A DNA stretch of 63,701 nt from Intrasporangium oryzae NRRL B-24470 (GTDB taxonomy: Bacteria > Actinomycetota > Actinomycetes > Actinomycetales > Dermatophilaceae): positions 1 through 63,701 of the forward strand of contig NZ_AWSA01000026.1 of NCBI RefSeq assembly GCF_000576595.1, read 5' to 3'. Position numbers and translations under genes: made by a program. Positions 9,024 to 22,729 of the stretch are shown one piece after another. Below the pieces are notes generated by a model. The model was not told where the DNA came from. It was given only the letters and a program-made list of their open reading frames with translations, and made no database searches. The stretch's first letter is position 1. The number at the start of each line of letters is the position of its first letter.

Positions 9024-9974
9024 GTGGCCCGGAGTGCCATCCCGGCGTCGCCGCTCCCACCCCGTCACGGCGTCGACGCCCAACGGATCCGGATGCCGCA
9101 GGAAGGGCCGTGGGAGAGCCTGCGCGACCACCTCGTCGAACGGCTCGCTCCCGGGCTCGACGCCGACGAGGTCGACCGCAAGCTCAGGGCCGGTGAGTTC
9201 GTCGACGTGACGGGTGCGCCGGTGCCGCCCGACGCGCCGTTCGTCCCGCAGACGGTCGTGTGGACGCACCGCGACCTGCCCGACGAGGTCCAGGTCCCCT
9301 TCGAGATCGACGTTCTCCACCGCGACGAGCGCGTCGTCGTCATCGACAAGCCGCACTTCATCTCGACGATGCCGCGTGGGCGCCATGTCGTCCAGAGTGC
9401 CCTCGCTCGGACCCGGGTGCTCACCGGGCTCCCCCGCCTGACGCCGGCGCACCGGCTCGACCGACCGACCGCGGGCGTGCTCATGTTCACGACCGAGCAG
9501 CGGTGGCGGGGCGCCTACCAGCGGGTCTTCGCCGAGGGGCTCGCCCTCAAGGAGTACCTCGCCGTGGCGCCGGTCCGCGACGACCTCAAGCTGCCCGTCG
9601 TGCGGCGCACCCACATCGTCAAGGAGCACGGGACCCACCAGGCCCGCGAGGTGCCGGGCGGGCCTCCCAATGCCGAGACGCTGATCGAGCTCGAGGCACG
9701 GTCCGGTGGCCTCGGGCTGTACCGGCTGACGCCCCGCACGGGACGCACCCACCAGCTGCGGTGCCAGCTGAACGGCCTCGGCATCCCGATCGTCGGCGAT
9801 GCGCTCTACCCCGTCGAGCACGACGTGCCCCTCGACGACTTCAGCAACCCGCTCCAACTGCTCGCCGCCGTCCTGGAGTTCGACGACCCGGTCGACGGCA
9901 CGCGGCGGCGCTTCGAGACCCGGCGGACCCTCGAGGCGTGGCCGGCTGACCCAGCCGTCGTCGAGGCGCCGTGA
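9024..9974 (+). CDS. RluA-family pseudouridine synthase
   Basis: The 316-residue protein carries the RluA signature AHRLDRPTAGVLMF with the catalytic Asp (about residue 155) and the C-terminal RTGRTHQLRCQLN motif. Unlike the RluD-type protein at 3051 it has no clear S4 domain; the N-terminal ~90 residues resemble the short-form family found in Actinobacteria. GTG 9024 immediately follows the stop of the AlkZ-like gene, so the two are probably coupled. The target uridine cannot be predicted. Confidence 0.88.
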   Translation: MARSAIPASPLPPRHGVDAQRIRMPQEGPWESLRDHLVERLAPGLDADEVDRKLRAGEFVDVTGAPVPPDAPFVPQTVVWTHRDLPDEVQVPFEIDVLHRDERVVVIDKPHFISTMPRGRHVVQSALARTRVLTGLPRLTPAHRLDRPTAGVLMFTTEQRWRGAYQRVFAEGLALKEYLAVAPVRDDLKLPVVRRTHIVKEHGTHQAREVPGGPPNAETLIELEARSGGLGLYRLTPRTGRTHQLRCQLNGLGIPIVGDALYPVEHDVPLDDFSNPLQLLAAVLEFDDPVDGTRRRFETRRTLEAWPADPAVVEAP

Positions 9975-10107
9975 CCTGAAACGTGCCTGCGTCAGGGCCC
10001 CGAGGGCTGTTCGCCTTGTGCCCCAACGGCGTCCGTCGGCGCGCACCGTTCACCGATTCGTCGCATTTTGTCTCACCATTCGGGCGGCGCGGGCGATCGG
10101 CCCGGTC

Positions 10108-10113
10108 TAGGGT
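10108..10113 (+). promoter_or_regulatory. Possible -10 box for the secreted nuclease gene
   Basis: TAGGGT lies about 45 bases upstream of ATG 10159 in the 184-base gap. The leader would carry the strong ribosome site GGGAGGA (10146-10152). No matching -35 is seen. Confidence 0.3.
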
Positions 10114-10158
10114 TTCGGCACACCGTGCGCAGGAGCCGGTTCACCGGGAGGAACTCAC

Positions 10159-13593
<3,435 letters not shown>

Positions 13594-13613
13594 GGCCGGC
13601 AACGCGCAGGACG

Positions 13614-13647
13614 GACGGCCCCGGAGCCTCGTGGCTCCGGGGCCGTC
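13614..13647 (+). terminator. Perfect 15-bp hairpin after the nuclease gene
   Basis: The arms at 13614-13628 (GACGGCCCCGGAGCC) and 13633-13647 pair exactly around a TCGT loop, about 20 bases after the stop. No T-tract follows. Confidence 0.65.
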
Positions 13648-13667
13648 GCCCCATCCGGGCCCGCCCA

Positions 13668-13673
13668 TAGACT
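13668..13673 (+). promoter_or_regulatory. TAGACT -10 box, leaderless start for the S9 peptidase
   Basis: TAGACT is followed by 6 bases and then GTG 13680, so the mRNA probably begins at the start codon. No ribosome site is present. Confidence 0.55.
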
Positions 13674-13679
13674 GCCCGC

Positions 13680-15779
13680 GTGCAACAGCCCCCGACCGCC
13701 CGCCGTGCCCCCGTCGTCCGCGAGCACCACGGCGACCGCTTCGAGGACCCCTACGCGTGGATGGCCGACCGCGAGTCGGCCGAGTTCCTCGAGTACCTCG
13801 CGGCCGAGAACCGCTGGGCCACCGAGCAGACGGCCCACCTCCAGGACGCCGCGAACACGATCTACGAGGAGTTCCGCTCGCGCGTCCGCGAGACCGACCT
13901 CTCGGTCCCGGTGCGGCACGACCGCTGGTGGTACTACTCCCGCACCGTCGAGGGCCAGCAGTACGCCGTCGACGCCCGGGTCAGGGTCGACGTCCAGCCG
14001 GACCGCCCGACCACCGACGGCGACCTGCCCATCGAGGGGGAGGAGATCCTGCTCGACCACAACGCCGAGGCGAACGGCCACGACTTCTTCGCCGTCGGCG
14101 CGAACGAGGTCTCACCCGCCGGCGACCTGCTCGCGTATGCCGTCGACCTCGTCGGCGACGAACGCTATGACGTGCGCGTCCGGCGGATCGCGACGGGCGA
14201 GGTTGTCGACGAGGCGGTCCACGGCACGGGTGGGTCGCTGGCCTGGTCCCTGGACGGACGCTACGTCTTCTACACCCTCGTCGACGAGGCGTGGCGACCG
14301 CACCAGGTGTGGCGACACGAGCTCGGGACGTCGATGGACGCCGACGTCCTCGTCCACGACGAGCCGGACGAGCGCTTCTTCGTCGGCGTCGGCAGCTCGC
14401 GCGACGACCGCCACGTCATCATCGCCATCGGTTCGAAGACCACGAGCGAGTTCCTTCTCCTCGATGCGGCTCGGCCATTGGATCGGCCGTGGGTCGTCGC
14501 GGGGCGGCGGCAGGACGTCGAGTACGACATCGAGCCGTTCGGCGACCAGCTGCTCATCACGCACAACGCCAACCGGCCGAACTTCGAGCTGGCCGTCGCG
14601 CCGATCACGTGCACGAGCCACGAGGAGTGGGTCCCCCTCGAGGTGACGCGTGAGGACGAGTACGTCACCGCGGCCGAGGGCTTCGACGACTTCATCGTCA
14701 TCGCACTGCGTCGGGAGGGCCAGTCCGGGGTGCGGTTCGTCCTGCGTGACGCCGACGCGCCCAACGGGCTGGGGGAGGCGCACGATCTCGCCCTCGCCGA
14801 GCCGATCCACACCGTCGCCGTCGGGGCCAACCCGGAGTCGTCGACGCCGACCGTCCAGGTCGTCCACGAGTCTCTCGTCAGCCCACGGACGGTGAGCGAC
14901 TACGACGTGCGCCGGCGGGAGCTGACGGTCCTCAAGCAGCAGGAGGTCCGTGGCGGCCACGACCCCGACGACTACGTCCAGCGTCGTGAGTGGGCGACAG
15001 CGCCCGACGGGACCCGGGTGCCGATCTCGCTCGTCCACCACCGCGACACACCACTGGACGGGACGGCACCGGGCCTGCTCAACGGCTACGGCGCATACGG
15101 CATCCCCACCGACCCGTGGTTCTCCGTCCTGCGTCTCTCCCTGCTCCAGCGAGGCTGGGTCTTCGCCATCGCGCACGTCCGGGGCGGCTCCGAGCTCGGG
15201 CGGCAGTGGTACGACGACGGCAAGCTCGCCGCCAAGGCCAACACGTTCACCGACTTCGTCGCCTGTGCCGACCACCTCATCGCCACCGGTGTCGTGGCCC
15301 CGGACCGGCTCGCCGCGGAGGGCAGCTCGGCCGGGGGTCTGCTCATGGGCGTCGTCGCCAACACGGCCCCCGACCGGTTCCGCTTCATCCATGCCTCGGT
15401 GCCCTTCGTCGACGCTCTGACGACGATGCTCGACCCCTCCCTGCCGCTCACCGTGGTCGAGTGGGAGGAGTGGGGCAACCCGCTCGAGGACCCGGCGGCA
15501 TACGCGCTGATGAAGTCGTACACGCCCTACGAGAACGTCAGGCCCGGGCGCTACCCCAGCCTGCTCGTGACGACGGCCCTCGGCGACACCCGCGTCTACG
15601 CCACCGAGCCGGCGAAGTGGGTCGCCGCGCTGCGGCACGTGACGGGCGGCCTTCCGGGTGCCGCGCCCATCCTCTTCCGCACGGAGCTCGCTGCCGGGCA
15701 CGGCGGCCGGTCGGGGCGCTACGACACGTGGCGGGAGTGGGCGTGGGAGACAGCCGTGCTCATCGACCAGACCTCGTGA
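13680..15779 (+). CDS. Oligopeptidase B-type S9 serine peptidase
   Basis: The 699-residue cytoplasmic peptidase of the prolyl-oligopeptidase clan has an N-terminal beta-propeller (about residues 70-400) starting after the RFEDPYAWM motif, and a C-terminal alpha/beta-hydrolase domain. The nucleophile is Ser 550 in GSSAGG and the catalytic His is near residue 674 in AAGHGGRSG. Family members with this length and ending cleave after Arg/Lys in short peptides. No signal peptide is seen. GTG 13680 is chosen because of the TAGACT box 6 bases upstream. Confidence 0.88.
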   Translation: MQQPPTARRAPVVREHHGDRFEDPYAWMADRESAEFLEYLAAENRWATEQTAHLQDAANTIYEEFRSRVRETDLSVPVRHDRWWYYSRTVEGQQYAVDARVRVDVQPDRPTTDGDLPIEGEEILLDHNAEANGHDFFAVGANEVSPAGDLLAYAVDLVGDERYDVRVRRIATGEVVDEAVHGTGGSLAWSLDGRYVFYTLVDEAWRPHQVWRHELGTSMDADVLVHDEPDERFFVGVGSSRDDRHVIIAIGSKTTSEFLLLDAARPLDRPWVVAGRRQDVEYDIEPFGDQLLITHNANRPNFELAVAPITCTSHEEWVPLEVTREDEYVTAAEGFDDFIVIALRREGQSGVRFVLRDADAPNGLGEAHDLALAEPIHTVAVGANPESSTPTVQVVHESLVSPRTVSDYDVRRRELTVLKQQEVRGGHDPDDYVQRREWATAPDGTRVPISLVHHRDTPLDGTAPGLLNGYGAYGIPTDPWFSVLRLSLLQRGWVFAIAHVRGGSELGRQWYDDGKLAAKANTFTDFVACADHLIATGVVAPDRLAAEGSSAGGLLMGVVANTAPDRFRFIHASVPFVDALTTMLDPSLPLTVVEWEEWGNPLEDPAAYALMKSYTPYENVRPGRYPSLLVTTALGDTRVYATEPAKWVAALRHVTGGLPGAAPILFRTELAAGHGGRSGRYDTWREWAWETAVLIDQTS

Positions 15780-15786
15780 CACGCCG

Positions 15787-15800
15787 GTGAGCCCGCTCAC
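15787..15800 (+). terminator. Short hairpin after the S9 peptidase gene
   Basis: GTGAGC-CC-GCTCAC forms a 6-bp stem 7 bases after the stop. It is weak, without a T-tract, and may not terminate on its own. Confidence 0.3.
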
Positions 15801-15850
15801 TGCCCAGGGCGTCGCCTGAGACGGGCGGACGGGCCGCGCCGCGCCCTCCT

Positions 15851-15856
15851 TAGACT
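15851..15856 (+). promoter_or_regulatory. TAGACT -10 box, leaderless start of the his operon
   Basis: TAGACT is followed by 7 bases and ATG 15864. This is the only promoter-like element before hisD, and it implies a leaderless transcript without a his-leader attenuator. Confidence 0.55.
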
Positions 15857-15863
15857 GGGGCGC

Positions 15864-17225
15864 ATGATGTCCACTCTCGACCTGCGCGGCCGCACGCTCG
15901 ATGTGCGCTTCCTGCGCAAGGCCATGCCCCGTGCCGAGTTCGACGTCACGGCCGCCCTCGAGCAGGTGCGGCCGATCTGCGAGGACGTCGAGCATCGCGG
16001 GGCCGAGGCGCTGCGCGACCTCGGGGAGCGCTTCGACGGGGTCCGTCCGACCCACCTGCGCGTGCCCGCGGAGGTCCTCGCCACCGCGCTCGAGCAGCTC
16101 GACCACGACCTGCGGGCCGCGCTCGAGGAGTCGATCCGCCGGGCCCGCGTCGTCCACGCCGACCAGCGTCGCACCGACACGACGACCGAGGTCGTCCCCG
16201 GGGGCGTCGTCACCGAGCGGTGGGTGCCCGTCGACCGCGTGGGCCTCTACGTCCCGGGCGGCCTCGCCGTCTACCCGAGCAGCGTCATCATGAACGTCGT
16301 CCCGGCCCAGCTCGCGGGCGTCCGCTCCCTGGCCGTGACCTCGCCGCCGCAGAAGGAGAACGTCGGCGAGTTCGCCGGATACCCCAACCCGACGATCCTC
16401 GCGACGTGCGCCCTCCTCGGGGTGGACGAGGTGTACGCCGTCGGCGGCGCCCAGGCCGTGGCGATGTTCGCCTTCGGCTTCGACGACGAGGTGGAGGTCG
16501 ACGGCCGCACCGAGACCGTCGTGTGCGACCCCGTGTCCATGGTGACCGGCCCCGGCAACATCTGGGTCGTCGCCGCCAAGCGCCTCCTCAAGGGCCTCAT
16601 CGGCATCGACGCCGAGGCGGGTCCGACCGAGATCGCGATCCTCGCGGACGACTCCGCCGACCCCGAGCACGTCGCGGCCGACCTCATCAGCCAGGCCGAG
16701 CACGACCCGCTCGCCGCGTCGGTGCTCGTCACCGACAGCGAGGAGCTCGCCGGGGCGGTGCGGGCATCACTCGCCCGCCGCGTCCCCGCGACCAAGCACG
16801 CCGAGCGCGTCGCGGAGGCCCTCGGTGGCACGCAGTCGCGCATCGTCCTGGTCGACGACGTCGCCGCGGGCCTCGAGGTCGTCAACGCGTATGCCGCGGA
16901 GCACCTCGAGATCCAGACGCGCGATGCCGCCGCGGTGGCCGCACGCGTCCGCAACGCCGGGGCCGTCTTCGTCGGGCCCCACGCGCCGGTCAGCCTCGGC
17001 GACTACGCCGCCGGGTCCAACCACGTCCTGCCGACCGCCGGGTGCGCGACGCACTCGAGCGGCCTGTCCGTCCAGTCGTTCCTGCGCGGCATCCACGTCG
17101 TCGAGTACGACGAGGCGGCCCTGCGCGGCATCGCCCGCCACGTCGTGACGCTCGCCCAGGCCGAGGACCTCCCGGCCCATGGTGAGGCGGTCACGGCTCG
17201 CTTCGGCGACGAGGTGCCGCGGTGA
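15864..17225 (+). CDS. hisD: Histidinol dehydrogenase
   Basis: HisD is a zinc enzyme that performs the last two oxidations of histidine synthesis, L-histidinol to L-histidine with two NAD+. The 453-residue protein shows [28 protein letters not shown], the zinc-ligand segment SQAEHDP and the catalytic Glu-His in YAAEHLEIQ. It opens the his operon, and its stop overlaps the hisC start by 4 bases (GTGA). The octamer copy at 16889-16896 uses the rare TAT codon next to this catalytic motif. Confidence 0.96.
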   Translation: MMSTLDLRGRTLDVRFLRKAMPRAEFDVTAALEQVRPICEDVEHRGAEALRDLGERFDGVRPTHLRVPAEVLATALEQLDHDLRAALEESIRRARVVHADQRRTDTTTEVVPGGVVTERWVPVDRVGLYVPGGLAVYPSSVIMNVVPAQLAGVRSLAVTSPPQKENVGEFAGYPNPTILATCALLGVDEVYAVGGAQAVAMFAFGFDDEVEVDGRTETVVCDPVSMVTGPGNIWVVAAKRLLKGLIGIDAEAGPTEIAILADDSADPEHVAADLISQAEHDPLAASVLVTDSEELAGAVRASLARRVPATKHAERVAEALGGTQSRIVLVDDVAAGLEVVNAYAAEHLEIQTRDAAAVAARVRNAGAVFVGPHAPVSLGDYAAGSNHVLPTAGCATHSSGLSVQSFLRGIHVVEYDEAALRGIARHVVTLAQAEDLPAHGEAVTARFGDEVPR

Positions 17226-18406
17226 GCGACGGCGACGGATCCGCCCGCAGCGAGGTCCAGCGGCTTCTTCGGGCGGACCTGAGGGGCCGCACGGCCTACG
17301 GCGCGCCGCAGCTCGACGTCGCGGTCCGGCTCAACACCAACGAGAACTCCTACCCGGTTCCGCAGGTCGTCGTCGACGCGATCCTGGCCGCGCTCGCCGA
17401 CGAGATGGCTGGCCTCAACCGCTACCCGGACCGCGAGTTCACCGACCTGCGCAAGGCCCTCACGACCTACCTCGAGAAGCAGTCGGGAGTCTCGCTGACG
17501 CCCGAGCAGGTCTGGGCGGGCAACGGGTCCAACGAGGTCCTCTCGCACATCGTCCAGGCGTTCGGCGGCCACGGCCGCGTGGCGCTCGGCTTCACCCCGA
17601 GCTACTCGATGCACCCGATCATCAGCGAGACCCTCGGCACGACGTGGGTCGACGGCATGCGCGGCTCGGAGACCTTCGACCTCACGGCCGAGTCCGCCGC
17701 GGCGCAGGCCCGGGCGCACGAGCCGTCCATCGTCTTCCTCTGCTCACCGAACAACCCGACCGGCACGGCACTGCCGTTCGAGGTCATCGGGGCGGTCCTC
17801 GAGGCCGCCCCCGACGCGATCGTCGTCGTCGACGAGGCCTACGCCGAGTTCGCCCGGCCGGGGACGCGCAGCGCCCTCACGCTCCTCGGCGACCACCCGC
17901 GTCTCGTCGTCACCCGGACGATGAGCAAGGCGTTCGCCTTCGCCGGCGGTCGCCTCGGCTACCTCGTGGCCTCGGCAGAGCTCGTGGACGCGCTCCGGCT
18001 CGTCCGGCTGCCCTACCACCTCTCGATCCCGACGCAGATCATCGCGCGGGTCGCCCTCGAGCATGCCGACGTCATGCTGGCGACGGTCGAGGTCATCAAG
18101 CAGCAGCGCGACCGGATCGTCGCGGAGCTCGCGCGTCTCGGAGCCACCCCCGTGGCGAGCGACAGCAACTTCGTGCTCTTCGGCGGGCTCGCCGACGAGA
18201 AGGCGACGTGGCAGGCGCTGCTCGATGCCGGGGTCCTCGTGCGCGACGTCGGCATCCCGCACCACCTCCGGGTCACCGCAGGTGACCCGGGCGAGACGAC
18301 GGCCTTTCTCGAGGCCATGGCACGTCTCGCACCCACCCACGTCGTTCCCACCCCCGTCGCCGACCCGGCGCCCGAGGGTCCCGCCGAGCAGGAGTCCGCG
18401 TCATGA
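17222..18406 (+). CDS. hisC: Histidinol-phosphate aminotransferase
   Basis: This 394-residue PLP enzyme of fold type I converts imidazole-acetol phosphate to histidinol phosphate. The PLP lysine is in [16 protein letters not shown], the substrate/PLP motif is SPNNPTG and the internal YAEFARP motif is present. The C-terminal ~25 residues (Pro/Ala/Glu rich) extend beyond the fold and are probably flexible. The gene is coupled to hisD (GTGA) and hisB (ATGA) by overlapping codons. Confidence 0.95.
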   Translation: MSDGDGSARSEVQRLLRADLRGRTAYGAPQLDVAVRLNTNENSYPVPQVVVDAILAALADEMAGLNRYPDREFTDLRKALTTYLEKQSGVSLTPEQVWAGNGSNEVLSHIVQAFGGHGRVALGFTPSYSMHPIISETLGTTWVDGMRGSETFDLTAESAAAQARAHEPSIVFLCSPNNPTGTALPFEVIGAVLEAAPDAIVVVDEAYAEFARPGTRSALTLLGDHPRLVVTRTMSKAFAFAGGRLGYLVASAELVDALRLVRLPYHLSIPTQIIARVALEHADVMLATVEVIKQQRDRIVAELARLGATPVASDSNFVLFGGLADEKATWQALLDAGVLVRDVGIPHHLRVTAGDPGETTAFLEAMARLAPTHVVPTPVADPAPEGPAEQESAS

Positions 18407-19014
18407 GCACCCCCGCCCCGCGCACCGCGAAGATCAACCGCACGACGTCCGAGTCGACCATCGAGCTGTGGCTCGACCTCGACGGGACCGGCGTGGCCGA
18501 CGTGTCGACCGGCGTGCCGTTCTACGACCACATGCTCGCCTCGCTCGCCAAGCACTCCCTCATCGACCTCACGGTGCGCGCGACCGGCGACATCGAGGTC
18601 GACGTCCACCACACCGTCGAGGACACCGCGATCGTCCTCGGCCAGGCCCTGCGCGAGGCCCTTGGCGACAAGTCCGGCATCTCCCGCTTCGGCGATGCGA
18701 CGGTCCCGCTCGACGAGGCGCTCTGCCACGCCGTCGTCGACGTCGCCGGGCGCCCCTACGTCGTTCACGTGGGCGAGCCCGAGGGCCAGCAGTACGCCCT
18801 CATCGGTGGCCACTTCACCGGCTCGATGACGCGTCATGTCCTCGAGTCGTTCGCCTACAACGCCGGCCTGTGCCTCCACGTGCGCGTCCTCGCCGGGCGC
18901 GACCCGCACCACATCGTCGAGGCGCAGTTCAAGGCCGTCGCCCGCGCGCTCCGGGCCGCGATCGAGCGTGACGACCGCGTCGTCGGCATCCCGAGCGCCA
19001 AGGGTGCCCTCTGA
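18403..19014 (+). CDS. hisB: Imidazoleglycerol-phosphate dehydratase
   Basis: The 203-residue monofunctional IGPD dehydrates IGP to imidazole-acetol phosphate. It carries the two manganese-binding His clusters [11 protein letters not shown] and [12 protein letters not shown], plus the FYDHML motif. The phosphatase domain found in enterobacterial HisB is absent, as is usual in Actinobacteria. It overlaps hisC by ATGA and is followed by hisH after one base. Confidence 0.96.
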   Translation: MSTPAPRTAKINRTTSESTIELWLDLDGTGVADVSTGVPFYDHMLASLAKHSLIDLTVRATGDIEVDVHHTVEDTAIVLGQALREALGDKSGISRFGDATVPLDEALCHAVVDVAGRPYVVHVGEPEGQQYALIGGHFTGSMTRHVLESFAYNAGLCLHVRVLAGRDPHHIVEAQFKAVARALRAAIERDDRVVGIPSAKGAL

Positions 19015-19015
19015 G

Positions 19016-19654
19016 ATGAGCGCGAACGTCGTCGTCCTCGACTACGGCAGCGGCAACGTCCGCTCGGCCGTCCGCGCGCTCGAACGCGTCGGAGCGAGCG
19101 TCACCCTCACCGCCGACCCCGTCGCGGCGCTGGAGTGCGACGGTCTCTTCGTGCCCGGAGTCGGCAACTTCCACGCCTGCATGGCCGGGCTCGCGGCCGC
19201 ACACGGCCCGCGGGTCATCGGCCGGCGCATCAGCGGCGGTCGCCCGGTCCTCGGCGTGTGCGTCGGCATGCAGGTGATGTTCGACGGGTCCGCCGAGCCG
19301 TCCGACACCCCTCTCGAGGGACTCGGCGAATGGCCGGGCACGGTCGAGCGGCTGCCCGCCGACGTCGTCCCCCACATGGGGTGGTCCGACGTGCGAGCCG
19401 GGGAGGGCTCCCGGCTGTTCGCGGGTGTCGAGCACGAGCGCTTCTACTTCGTCCACTCGTATGCCGTCCTGCGCTGGGAGCTGAACCCGACCGGTGCGTT
19501 CGCGAGGGTCGCACCCACGGTCACGTGGGCGCACCACGGTGCCGACTTCGTCGCAGCGGTCGAGAACGGCCCCCTCTGTGCGACCCAGTTCCACCCGGAG
19601 AAGTCGGGCGATGCCGGCGCCCACCTCCTCGAGAACTGGGTGCGCAGCCTGTGA
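19016..19654 (+). CDS. hisH: Imidazole glycerol phosphate synthase, glutaminase subunit
   Basis: The 212-residue class I glutamine amidotransferase releases ammonia for HisF. The nucleophile is Cys 82 in GVCVGMQ; the His-Glu pair is in [12 protein letters not shown]; the N-terminal [10 protein letters not shown] motif is typical. ATG 19016 directly follows the hisB stop. Its partner hisF is not in this window. An octamer copy at 19459-19466 encodes the Tyr-Ala of HSYAVL with TAT. Confidence 0.95.
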   Translation: MSANVVVLDYGSGNVRSAVRALERVGASVTLTADPVAALECDGLFVPGVGNFHACMAGLAAAHGPRVIGRRISGGRPVLGVCVGMQVMFDGSAEPSDTPLEGLGEWPGTVERLPADVVPHMGWSDVRAGEGSRLFAGVEHERFYFVHSYAVLRWELNPTGAFARVAPTVTWAHHGADFVAAVENGPLCATQFHPEKSGDAGAHLLENWVRSL

Positions 19655-19745
19655 CCACCGCGATGACCACCCCGACGTGGAGGGCGTGATGGCGGACCGG
19701 CGGCATACCCAGTTCCTCTGCACCACAAGGAGACCCCGCACATGA
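19651..19745 (+). other. Chain of two mini-ORFs filling the hisH-priA gap
   Basis: GTG 19651 overlaps the hisH stop (GTGA) and opens a 12-codon frame ([12 protein letters not shown]) ending with TGA 19687-19689. That stop overlaps ATG 19689 (TGATG), which opens an 18-codon frame ([18 protein letters not shown]) ending with TGA 19743-19745, overlapping the priA ATG (ATGA). The gap is thus bridged by stop/start overlaps. PriA also has its own ribosome site AAGGAGA (19727-19733), so function is unproven. Confidence 0.3.
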
Positions 19746-20485
19746 CTGACCAGCCCCGCCTCGAGCTCCTCCCCGCGGTCGACATCGCCGACGGACAGGC
19801 AGTGCAGCTCGTCCAGGGCGTCGCCGGCACCGGGGGCCAGTTCGGCGACCCGTGGGAGGCCGCCAAGGCCTGGCAGGACCAGGGCGCCGAGTGGATCCAC
19901 CTCGTCGACCTCGACGCGGCCTTCGGTCGAGGCAGCAACCGCGAGCTCATCGCCTCGATCGTCGGGCGACTCGACCTCGAGGTCGAGCTGTCGGGCGGCA
20001 TCCGCGACACCGAGTCGCTCGAGGCGGCGCTCGCCACCGGCTGCCGGCGCGTCAACATCGGCACCGCCGCGCTCGAGGACCCCGAGTGGACCGCCTCGAT
20101 CATCGCCGACCACGGTGACCGCGTCGCGATCGGGCTCGACGTCCGCGGCACGACGCTCGCCGCCCGGGGATGGACGCGCGACGGCGGCGACCTGTGGGAG
20201 ACCCTCGCGCGTCTCGACCGGGAGGGCTGCGCGCGCTACGTCGTCACCGACGTCAACAAGGACGGGATGCTCCAGGGTCCCAACGTCCAGCTCCTCAAGG
20301 ACGTCTGCGCCCGGACGGACCGTCCGGTCGTCGCCTCGGGCGGGGTCTCGACGCTCGACGACATCCGGGTGATCCGCGAGCTCGTCGGCGACGGCGTCGA
20401 GGGCGCGATCGTCGGCTCCGCGCTCTACCGGGGCGCGTTCACCTTGCCCGAGGCCCTCGATGTCGCGGGGCGCCCCGGCTCATGA
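19742..20485 (+). CDS. priA: Phosphoribosyl isomerase A (HisA/TrpF bifunctional)
   Basis: This 247-residue TIM barrel is the actinobacterial PriA, which isomerises both ProFAR (histidine) and PRA (tryptophan). Diagnostic segments are [35 protein letters not shown] and [19 protein letters not shown], with the second catalytic Asp in [14 protein letters not shown]. It has its own ribosome site AAGGAGA 8 bases upstream. Bifunctionality is inferred from the phylum; whether a separate trpF exists cannot be seen. It overlaps the SseB gene by ATGA. Confidence 0.94.
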   Translation: MTDQPRLELLPAVDIADGQAVQLVQGVAGTGGQFGDPWEAAKAWQDQGAEWIHLVDLDAAFGRGSNRELIASIVGRLDLEVELSGGIRDTESLEAALATGCRRVNIGTAALEDPEWTASIIADHGDRVAIGLDVRGTTLAARGWTRDGGDLWETLARLDREGCARYVVTDVNKDGMLQGPNVQLLKDVCARTDRPVVASGGVSTLDDIRVIRELVGDGVEGAIVGSALYRGAFTLPEALDVAGRPGS

Positions 20486-21333
20486 GCCACGAGAGCTCCA
20501 CGACTCCCGATCCGACGGTCGGCCAGCCCGGCAGCGGTCCCGTAGGGCCCCCGACGACGTCGGCACCCCATGTCGACGAGGCGGGCCGGCCGTCGGACTC
20601 GGCTGGACAGGCGTGGCAGGGCAAGGCGATCCCCTCGCACGGTTTCTCGGGCGACCAGGGCGACGCCGACCCCGAGCTGCTGGCTGCCCTGGCGGAGGTC
20701 CGGGCGCGCCCCGGCCCCGGGAACGAGGCCGTGCTCATGGAGCGGGTGGCCCGATCCCGGTGGCTCGTGCCCGTCGTGGCGGTCGCGACCGAGGTCGACA
20801 CGTCGTCGGGTCACGCGGCCGACACGAGGAGCGACATGGCCGCGGTGACCCTGACGGCGCCCGACGGGTCGCGTGCCCTACCGATGTTCAGCTCGCTGGC
20901 GGCGCTCGCCGAGTGGGACCCCGCGGCCCGACCGGTCCCGGTCCGCGCTGCAGCGGCGGCCCAGGCGGCGATCAGCGAGGAGTGTCACGTCCTCGTCGTC
21001 GACGTCGCCTCGGAGCACGCGACCGTTCTCCGGCCGAGCATGCTGTGGGCCCTCGCGCAGGAGCGGGCGTGGACTCCGAGCCATCTCGACAATCACGTCG
21101 CAGCTGCGGTCGCGGCCGCGGTGGCGGGCGAGGACGCCGTCGTCGACCACCGGCTGGAGGCGGGCGAGCCGGCCGGTGCGGGGGTCCTGCGCGTCGTCCT
21201 CGGGCTGCGCCCGGGCCTCGACGGCGACACGGTCAGCACGATCGCGACACGGATCGGCGAGCGGATCGCCACCGATGGGGAGACGCGTGCGAGGATCGAC
21301 GCTCTGACGTTCGCACTCGAAGCGGCCCGCTGA
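20482..21333 (+). CDS. SseB-domain protein
   Basis: The 283-residue protein has a polar, disordered N-terminal ~60 residues, then a domain with the SseB N-terminal pattern ([15 protein letters not shown], followed by [16 protein letters not shown]), and a C-terminal alanine-rich helical region. Such proteins often follow priA in Micrococcales, where I recall infC coming next; here infC is 25 kb away. Molecular function is unknown in Actinobacteria. It is coupled to priA by an ATGA overlap. Confidence 0.75.
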   Translation: MSHESSTTPDPTVGQPGSGPVGPPTTSAPHVDEAGRPSDSAGQAWQGKAIPSHGFSGDQGDADPELLAALAEVRARPGPGNEAVLMERVARSRWLVPVVAVATEVDTSSGHAADTRSDMAAVTLTAPDGSRALPMFSSLAALAEWDPAARPVPVRAAAAAQAAISEECHVLVVDVASEHATVLRPSMLWALAQERAWTPSHLDNHVAAAVAAAVAGEDAVVDHRLEAGEPAGAGVLRVVLGLRPGLDGDTVSTIATRIGERIATDGETRARIDALTFALEAAR

Positions 21334-21368
21334 CGGCGCCCCCCGAGAGCCACCCGGCCGTCAGCAGG

Positions 21369-21400
21369 AGTCACCGAGCAGTCACGAGCAGTCACTGAGC
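21369..21400 (+). repeat. Three short imperfect direct repeats before the DUF445 gene
   Basis: AGTCACCGAGC (21369-21379), AGTCACGAGC (21380-21389) and AGTCACTGAGC (21390-21400) stand head to tail in the 101-base gap. They could be a protein-binding array or slippage debris. Confidence 0.5.
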
Positions 21401-21434
21401 AGCGGAGGAGGCCGAGGCGCGTGGAGGTGAGACC

Positions 21435-22700
21435 GTGAGCGGCCCGCTCGGGTTCATCGTCGACCCGGCCGTCGACGCCCAGCGCCGACGCGACCTGCGC
21501 CGCATGCGCACCGTCGCCACGGGACTGCTCGTCTTCGCCGCGATCGTCTACCTGTTCACGCGTGGCCAGGACCACGGGATCCTCGGCTTCGTCAACGCCG
21601 GCGCCGAGGCCTCGATGGTCGGCGCGTGTGCCGACTGGTTCGCCGTGACGGCGCTCTTCCGGCACCCGCTCGGCCTGCCCATCCCGCACACCGCGCTCAT
21701 CCCGCGCAAGAAGGAGATGATCGGGCGCAGCCTCGAGGAGTTCGTCGCCGAGAACTTCATGCATGAGGCGATCATCCGGGAGCGGGTCATCGACGCCGAG
21801 CCGACGCGGAGGATGGCCGAGTGGGCCCTCGCGCCCGGGCACGCGAAGCGTCTCGTCGACGAGGTGGCGACCGTCGGCGCCCACGCCCTCTCGCGCATCC
21901 CTGACGAGGACGTGCGAGCCATCATCGTGCAGGCCGTCCTCCCGCGGCTCATGCGCGAGCCGGTCAGCTCCCTCGCCGGTGGACTGCTCGACCAGGTCGT
22001 CCGCGACGAGGCCCACGTCGGCCTCGTCGACCTCGCCCTCGACGAGTGCCGCAGCTGGCTCGTCGACAACGAGGACCTCTTCGAGTCGCTCATCCGCCAG
22101 CGGGCGCCGGCCTGGGTGCCCGATGCGGTCAACGACCTCGTGGCCCGGAGGATCCACACCGAGGCGCTCAAGTGGCTCGCCGACATCCGCCGCGACCCAC
22201 ACCACGACGTACGCATCGCCCTCGACAAGCTCCTCATCGACCTCGCCGACAACCTCCAGCACGACCCCGTGACCCAGGCGAAGGCGGAGCGGCTCAAGGA
22301 GCGGATGCTCTCGCACCCGCAGGTGCCCGAGACGGCGATGTCGCTCTGGACCTCGGCGCGTGGCGTCGTCATCGCGGCGCTCGAGGACGTCGACGGGCCG
22401 GTCCGGGCCCGCGGCATCGAGGAGGTCACCGCGCTCGGGAAGCGCCTGCTCGCCGACCGGGCGCTGCGAGACCGGATCGACGCGCGGATCTGCGACATCA
22501 CCGTCTACGCCGTCGAGCGCTACGGCACCGAGCTCACCCAGGTCATCAGCCAGACGGTCGACCGGTGGGACGGCAAGGAGACGGCCGAGCGCGTCGAGCT
22601 GCAGGTGGGCCGTGACCTTCAGTTCATCCGGATCAACGGCACGCTCGTCGGTGGTCTCATCGGCATGCTCATCCACGCCGTCTCGCTCCTCATCCCCTGA
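21435..22700 (+). CDS. DUF445 membrane-anchored protein
   Basis: The 421-residue protein has the DUF445 (PF04286) pattern: one N-terminal membrane helix (TGLLVFAAIVYLF), the conserved block NAGAEASMVGACADWFAVTALFRHPLGLPIPHTALIP, long amphipathic helices, and a C-terminal hydrophobic segment GGLIGMLIHAVSLLIP. The family is widespread with no assigned activity. GTG 21435 follows GGAGG (21423-21427) by 7 bases. It converges on the ABC exporter genes, separated by a 44-bp palindrome. Confidence 0.85.
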   Translation: MSGPLGFIVDPAVDAQRRRDLRRMRTVATGLLVFAAIVYLFTRGQDHGILGFVNAGAEASMVGACADWFAVTALFRHPLGLPIPHTALIPRKKEMIGRSLEEFVAENFMHEAIIRERVIDAEPTRRMAEWALAPGHAKRLVDEVATVGAHALSRIPDEDVRAIIVQAVLPRLMREPVSSLAGGLLDQVVRDEAHVGLVDLALDECRSWLVDNEDLFESLIRQRAPAWVPDAVNDLVARRIHTEALKWLADIRRDPHHDVRIALDKLLIDLADNLQHDPVTQAKAERLKERMLSHPQVPETAMSLWTSARGVVIAALEDVDGPVRARGIEEVTALGKRLLADRALRDRIDARICDITVYAVERYGTELTQVISQTVDRWDGKETAERVELQVGRDLQFIRINGTLVGGLIGMLIHAVSLLIP

Positions 22701-22729
22701 GGGCGCCCTCAGGCTTCGACACAGAGCAC

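Noticed and set aside
4461-10046. 1861-codon open frame on the minus strand
   Set aside because: It is antisense to dnaE, the AlkZ-like gene and a pseudouridine synthase gene, with no recognisable domain. Long antisense frames are expected from G/C at third codon positions.
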